Source: Candidatus Campbellbacteria bacterium (GTDB lineage Bacteria; Patescibacteriota; Minisyncoccia; Phycocordibacterales; JABAAK01). Taken from it: a stretch of 34,311 nucleotides of DNA. How positions within the stretch are numbered: position 1 is the first letter of the stretch; each line of letters opens with the position of its first letter. The stretch covers positions 1 to 34,311 of the forward strand of contig JAPPQH010000004.1 in NCBI GenBank assembly GCA_028817035.1. Reading direction: 5' to 3'. The translations under genes were made by a program, and so were the position numbers. Shown here in pieces: positions 31,890 to 34,311 of the stretch. The notes beneath the pieces were generated by a model. It made no database searches. It had not been told where the DNA came from and saw nothing but the letters and a program-made list of their open reading frames with translations.

Positions 31890-31890
31890 A
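31885..31890 (-). promoter_or_regulatory. -10 box of the penicillin-binding protein gene
   Basis: On the minus strand TATTAT ends 7 bases before the ATG at 31877, compatible with a leaderless transcript. It shares five base pairs with the tyrS -10 box, so the two promoters should compete. Confidence 0.4.
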
Positions 31891-31923
31891 ACACACAAGG
31901 TAGATTTATAAAAACCTATTGAT

Positions 31924-33117
31924 ATGTGGTTCAAAAAGACAAAGGCAAAATCAATTTCATCTGAAAAAATCAAGGAAATACTTTCCAGAGGGGTAGAAGA
32001 AGTTATTGATAAAAAATTCATAGAAAGTTCGCTAAAGGACGGGAAAAAGTTGCGTATAAAGCTTGGCATAGATCCAACATCTGACTCACTTCATTTGGGC
32101 TCTCTTGTGCTCCTTATGAAACTCCGTGATTTTGAGGAGGCAGGACACACGCCAGTCGTCATAATAGGCGACTTCACGGCTCGCATAGGGGACACATCAG
32201 ACAAAGATTCAGAGCGCCCATCCCTTGAGAAAAAGTTGGTTGAGAAAAATATGAAGAATTATGCGACCCAAATAAAACGCATATTAAAATCGTCTGAGGT
32301 TGAGATCTTATACAATTCAAATTGGCTTAACAATCTTAAATACGAAGAAGTGATATCACACGCCGGCATGTTTTCTGTGTCCGACTTTATAGCAAGAGAT
32401 AATATAGCACGGCGACTCAAAGCAGGGAATAGAGTTTCATTAAAAGAAGTTCTTTACCCTCTTATGCAAGGGTATGACAGTTTGGTTGTGAATGCAGATG
32501 TTGAGTTGGGTGGAACAGATCAAAGGTTTAATATAATTGCAGGACGAACAATACAAAAAAACAACAACAAAAAACCACAATCAGTTGTTTTGACACCAAT
32601 ACTGTCTGGACTGGACGGCAAAAAGATGAGTAAAAGTTTTGGCAATACCATATCCCTTGATTCTTCTCCACAGGAAATATATGGAGGAATAATGTCTGTT
32701 AATGATGAATATGTTTTTGAATACTTTAAATTACTCACACGACTACAGCAAAATGTTATTGATAGGTTAAAAAGCAGAACACCCCTTGAAGCAAAAAAAT
32801 CTCTTGCAAAAGAAGTGGTTTCAATCTTGCATGGCGATGAAGAGGCAGAGAAATCTGAAAAGTATTTTGAAGATGTTTTTCAAGAAAAAAAGAATATATC
32901 TGACTATGCAGAAGATATAGAGGTATCATCGGGAAAAAACCTTGTTGAGATTGCAGAAACACTTAATCTCTCAAGAGCAGAGATGAAGCGTTTGGTAAGA
33001 AGTGGCGCAATAAAGACAGAGCGAGGCGACAGCATAAAAGATGAGATATACACACCAAAGGACAATGAAATTATATTGATAGGAAAAAGAAGGATAGTGA
33101 GAGTAAAATATAAATAA
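31924..33117 (+). CDS. tyrS: Tyrosyl-tRNA synthetase
   Basis: TyrRS charges tRNA-Tyr. The 397-residue product has the class I nucleotide-binding motif as HLGS (in DSLHLGSLVLL), the region VIIGDFTARIGDTS and the KMSKS loop in LDGKKMSKSFGN. A C-terminal S4-type RNA-binding domain contains LNLSRAEMKRLVRSGAI. The overall pattern (GIDPTSDSLHLG) fits the TyrRZ type of tyrosyl enzyme and not tryptophanyl-tRNA synthetase. Length and motifs are normal. It has its own promoter. The stop codon lies inside the A-tract that forms the T-tract terminator of the minus-strand RNA candidate. Confidence 0.93.
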   Translation: MWFKKTKAKSISSEKIKEILSRGVEEVIDKKFIESSLKDGKKLRIKLGIDPTSDSLHLGSLVLLMKLRDFEEAGHTPVVIIGDFTARIGDTSDKDSERPSLEKKLVEKNMKNYATQIKRILKSSEVEILYNSNWLNNLKYEEVISHAGMFSVSDFIARDNIARRLKAGNRVSLKEVLYPLMQGYDSLVVNADVELGGTDQRFNIIAGRTIQKNNNKKPQSVVLTPILSGLDGKKMSKSFGNTISLDSSPQEIYGGIMSVNDEYVFEYFKLLTRLQQNVIDRLKSRTPLEAKKSLAKEVVSILHGDEEAEKSEKYFEDVFQEKKNISDYAEDIEVSSGKNLVEIAETLNLSRAEMKRLVRSGAIKTERGDSIKDEIYTPKDNEIILIGKRRIVRVKYK

Positions 33118-33166
33118 AAAAAAAGAGTTTCGCTAAGTGGAGTGTGGAGCAATCCTGCGAAACTCT
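33116..33166 (-). terminator. Rho-independent terminator on the minus strand
   Basis: Read on minus, GAGTTTCGC and GCGAAACTC form a perfect 9-bp stem (10 with the adjoining A-T pair), followed directly by nine T residues. The loop of 23 bases is unusually large. It can terminate both the RNA candidate and read-through from ruvC. Its T-tract covers the tyrS stop codon. Confidence 0.7.
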
Positions 33167-33228
33167 CAAGTGCCCAAGAAAGAAGAATCCAAAAAGAACT
33201 TGGGCAGTCTCTCATTTAGGAGATGAGC
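33116..33228 (-). ncRNA. Unassigned structured small RNA candidate
   Basis: A promoter, three successive hairpins and a terminator fit into the gap between tyrS and ruvC. In minus-strand order the hairpins are as follows. The first is CTCAT/ATGAG (33227-33211) with the loop CTCCTAA. The second is TGCCCAAG/CTTGGGCA (33206-33171, 8 perfect pairs, pyrimidine-rich 20-base loop). The third is the 9-bp terminator stem (33165-33125). The first loop carries a CTCCT sequence. I do not match it to 4.5S, 6S, tmRNA or RNase P RNA. It could instead be the shared 3' untranslated region of tyrS or ruvC, but the dedicated promoter favours a separate RNA. Confidence 0.55.
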
Positions 33229-33234
33229 AATTTT

Positions 33235-33262
33235 ATTGTATCATCTGTTTGAAATTTTGCAA
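33235..33262 (-). promoter_or_regulatory. Promoter of the small RNA candidate
   Basis: On minus, TTGCAA (33262-33257) and TACAAT (33240-33235) are spaced by 16 bases, a good sigma-70-type promoter, located just downstream of the ruvC stop codon. Transcription would begin near 33228. Confidence 0.55.
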
Positions 33263-33271
33263 GGTCTTTTC

Positions 33272-33748
33272 TCAACTTCCTCCTTTGGCGAGTAGCCCAG
33301 AGATAGATACAGCAACTGCATCATATTCATCGTCCTTTTTGCCTTTTGGTAGTGTTGGGATGAGCAGAGAGACCATTTTATAAATTTGCTGTTTCTCTGC
33401 CGAGCCGTCCCCACACACCATGGACTTTATCTCTTTTGGAGTGAATTGTAACACCTTTAATTTTTTATCTTCTGTTGTATAAAGCAGGGCACCCCTTACC
33501 TCAGCAACCTGCATGGCAGTTTTTTTGTTTTTCGCGACAAATAAAAGTTCAATCGCACAAAAATCAGGTTTATACTTTTCTATCAGTTTTTTATAACGGT
33601 CTGTTATCTCCCACAACCTTTTTTCAAAATTATCTTTTGAGTTTGTTTCCGCACACTCAGAATGAATTAACTTGAACTTTCCACCACTTTCTTCGACAAG
33701 CGCGAACCCAGCTCTGTCATATCCAGGATCAACACCAAGAACTATCAT
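33272..33748 (-). CDS. ruvC: Holliday junction resolvase RuvC
   Basis: RuvC cuts Holliday junctions made during recombination. The 158-residue product shows the catalytic acidic residues: Asp in GVDPGYDRAGFA near residue 7, Glu in AIELLFVAKN near 66, and two Asp in KDDEYDAVAVS near 139-144. The family segment KTAMQVAEVRG is present. Its ATG overlaps the yebC stop codon as ATGA, so the genes are translationally coupled. ruvA and ruvB do not follow it here. Length is close to the usual 160-175. Confidence 0.92.
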   Translation of the reverse strand: MIVLGVDPGYDRAGFALVEESGGKFKLIHSECAETNSKDNFEKRLWEITDRYKKLIEKYKPDFCAIELLFVAKNKKTAMQVAEVRGALLYTTEDKKLKVLQFTPKEIKSMVCGDGSAEKQQIYKMVSLLIPTLPKGKKDDEYDAVAVSISGLLAKGGS

Positions 33749-34275
33749 TTTGAAGCGTTTGTTATAACTTTCTCAACATCATCATGTTCTTCCAAAGCAC
33801 TGACAAGTTTTTCCAAAGGGGACATATCGGACTCACTCAATTTGATTGGCGACTTTGGAATCCACTCACCGCCCTCATTACTGAACGACCATTTTACAGC
33901 GCCGGGCTGTGCAAATGAACCGCCACATTTTGATGTTAAGTGTCTGAGTTCTGCGACCGTCCTGTTTTTATTATCTGTTACCGCTTGAACCATTATTCCC
34001 ACACCACTTGGTCCGTATATCTCATACAAAACACTTTCACCGCCTGCTTTAGATGAACTACCTTTTGCAATCGCCCTTTCTATGTTTTCTGAAGGCATGT
34101 TCTCTGACTTTGCGTTTTCAATCGCAACTTTAAGCGCAGGGGAAGAACGATCACCTCCTGCTTTTTTAGACTCAGCGGCAATTATTGCGGCATGCTTGGA
34201 AAAAATTTTACTTTTCTTAGCGTCTGTAACCGCCTTTTTGTGTTTGACTTTTGACCATTTATTATGACCGGACAT
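33745..34275 (-). CDS. yebC: YebC/PmpR-family protein (short form)
   Basis: YebC-family proteins bind DNA as regulators in some bacteria, and some members relieve ribosome stalling. The 176-residue product starts with the hallmark MSGHNKWSKVKHKKAVTDAK and continues with NMPSENIERAIAKG, YEIYGPSGVGIMV and LRHLTSKCGG. The usual length is about 240-250 residues; here the last domain is strongly shortened although the stop is followed at once by ruvC. There is no sign of a frameshift. The linkage to ruvC is conserved in many bacteria. A weak -10 box (TAGAAT) ends 8 bases before the ATG. Confidence 0.9.
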   Translation of the reverse strand: MSGHNKWSKVKHKKAVTDAKKSKIFSKHAAIIAAESKKAGGDRSSPALKVAIENAKSENMPSENIERAIAKGSSSKAGGESVLYEIYGPSGVGIMVQAVTDNKNRTVAELRHLTSKCGGSFAQPGAVKWSFSNEGGEWIPKSPIKLSESDMSPLEKLVSALEEHDDVEKVITNASK

Positions 34276-34283
34276 AATTTATT

Positions 34284-34289
34284 ATTCTA
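34284..34289 (-). promoter_or_regulatory. Candidate -10 box of the yebC-ruvC operon
   Basis: On minus TAGAAT, one mismatch from TATAAT, ends 8 bases before the yebC ATG. No -35 box is clear before the window edge. This is a further case of the short spacing seen at other genes here. Confidence 0.3.
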
Positions 34290-34311
34290 AACTTTTTAAA
34301 TGTTTAACGCC

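Noticed and set aside
31878-32069. Longer N-terminus of the penicillin-binding protein
   Set aside because: The extra 64 codons lie opposite the tyrS start and promoter and put polar residues before the membrane anchor.

Overview
The window looks like a stretch of chromosome close to the replication origin of a small-genome Patescibacteria (CPR) bacterium, most likely of the Parcubacteria group. This assignment is inferred from protein style and gene content and was not checked by a search. The DNA is AT-rich and densely coded, with no gene-free stretch longer than about 200 bases. Many neighbouring genes share stop or start codons. TGA is used as a stop codon (end of the UvrD-like helicase, end of yebC), which argues against the Gracilibacteria/Absconditabacteria lineages that read TGA as glycine.

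Layout: (1) 1-3304: tRNA-Arg(UCG) on the minus strand, the CCA-adding enzyme, then a minus-strand pair of exonuclease III and a Xer-type tyrosine recombinase. (2) 3362-9274: rpsO, an NYN-domain putative nuclease, pnp, a membrane-anchored protein of unknown function, a DksA/TraR-type regulator with a degenerate zinc finger, and comM. (3) 9302-13163: a LysM/M23 peptidoglycan hydrolase on the minus strand, then a UvrD/PcrA-type helicase and rsmA. (4) 13138-25302: a block of ten genes that look like a minimal type IV secretion-like machine. It has a VirB6-like polytopic protein, PrgI (VirB3-like), a small TraC-like protein, a VirB4 ATPase and a VirB2-like two-helix pilin candidate. Around these lie exported proteins with Ig-like, beta-propeller-like, calcium-binding-loop and Thr/Ser/Pro-rich parts. 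No relaxase, coupling protein, VirB11 or integrase lies in the block, and housekeeping genes flank it, so it reads as a resident chromosomal machine and not as an integrated conjugative element. (5) 25295-29388: the classical origin neighbourhood, with yidC, rnpA and rpmH on minus diverging from dnaA and dnaN on plus. (6) 29385-34275: a class A penicillin-binding protein, tyrS, an unassigned structured RNA candidate, then ruvC and yebC on minus.

How the genes may work together: the hydrolase, penicillin-binding protein and YidC make, open and populate the envelope through which the VirB-like machine would pass. ComM, RuvC, Xer and the UvrD-like helicase handle DNA ends and branched DNA. If the VirB-like machine imports DNA or contacts a host cell, these would be its natural partners, but that link is inference.

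Two non-coding observations stand out. First, many genes have a TATAAT-like hexamer ending only about 5-9 bases before the start codon, and almost none has a Shine-Dalgarno sequence, which suggests widespread leaderless transcripts. Second, a compact transcription unit of about 113 nt (promoter, three hairpins, T-tract) sits on the minus strand between tyrS and ruvC and matches no RNA family I recognise.
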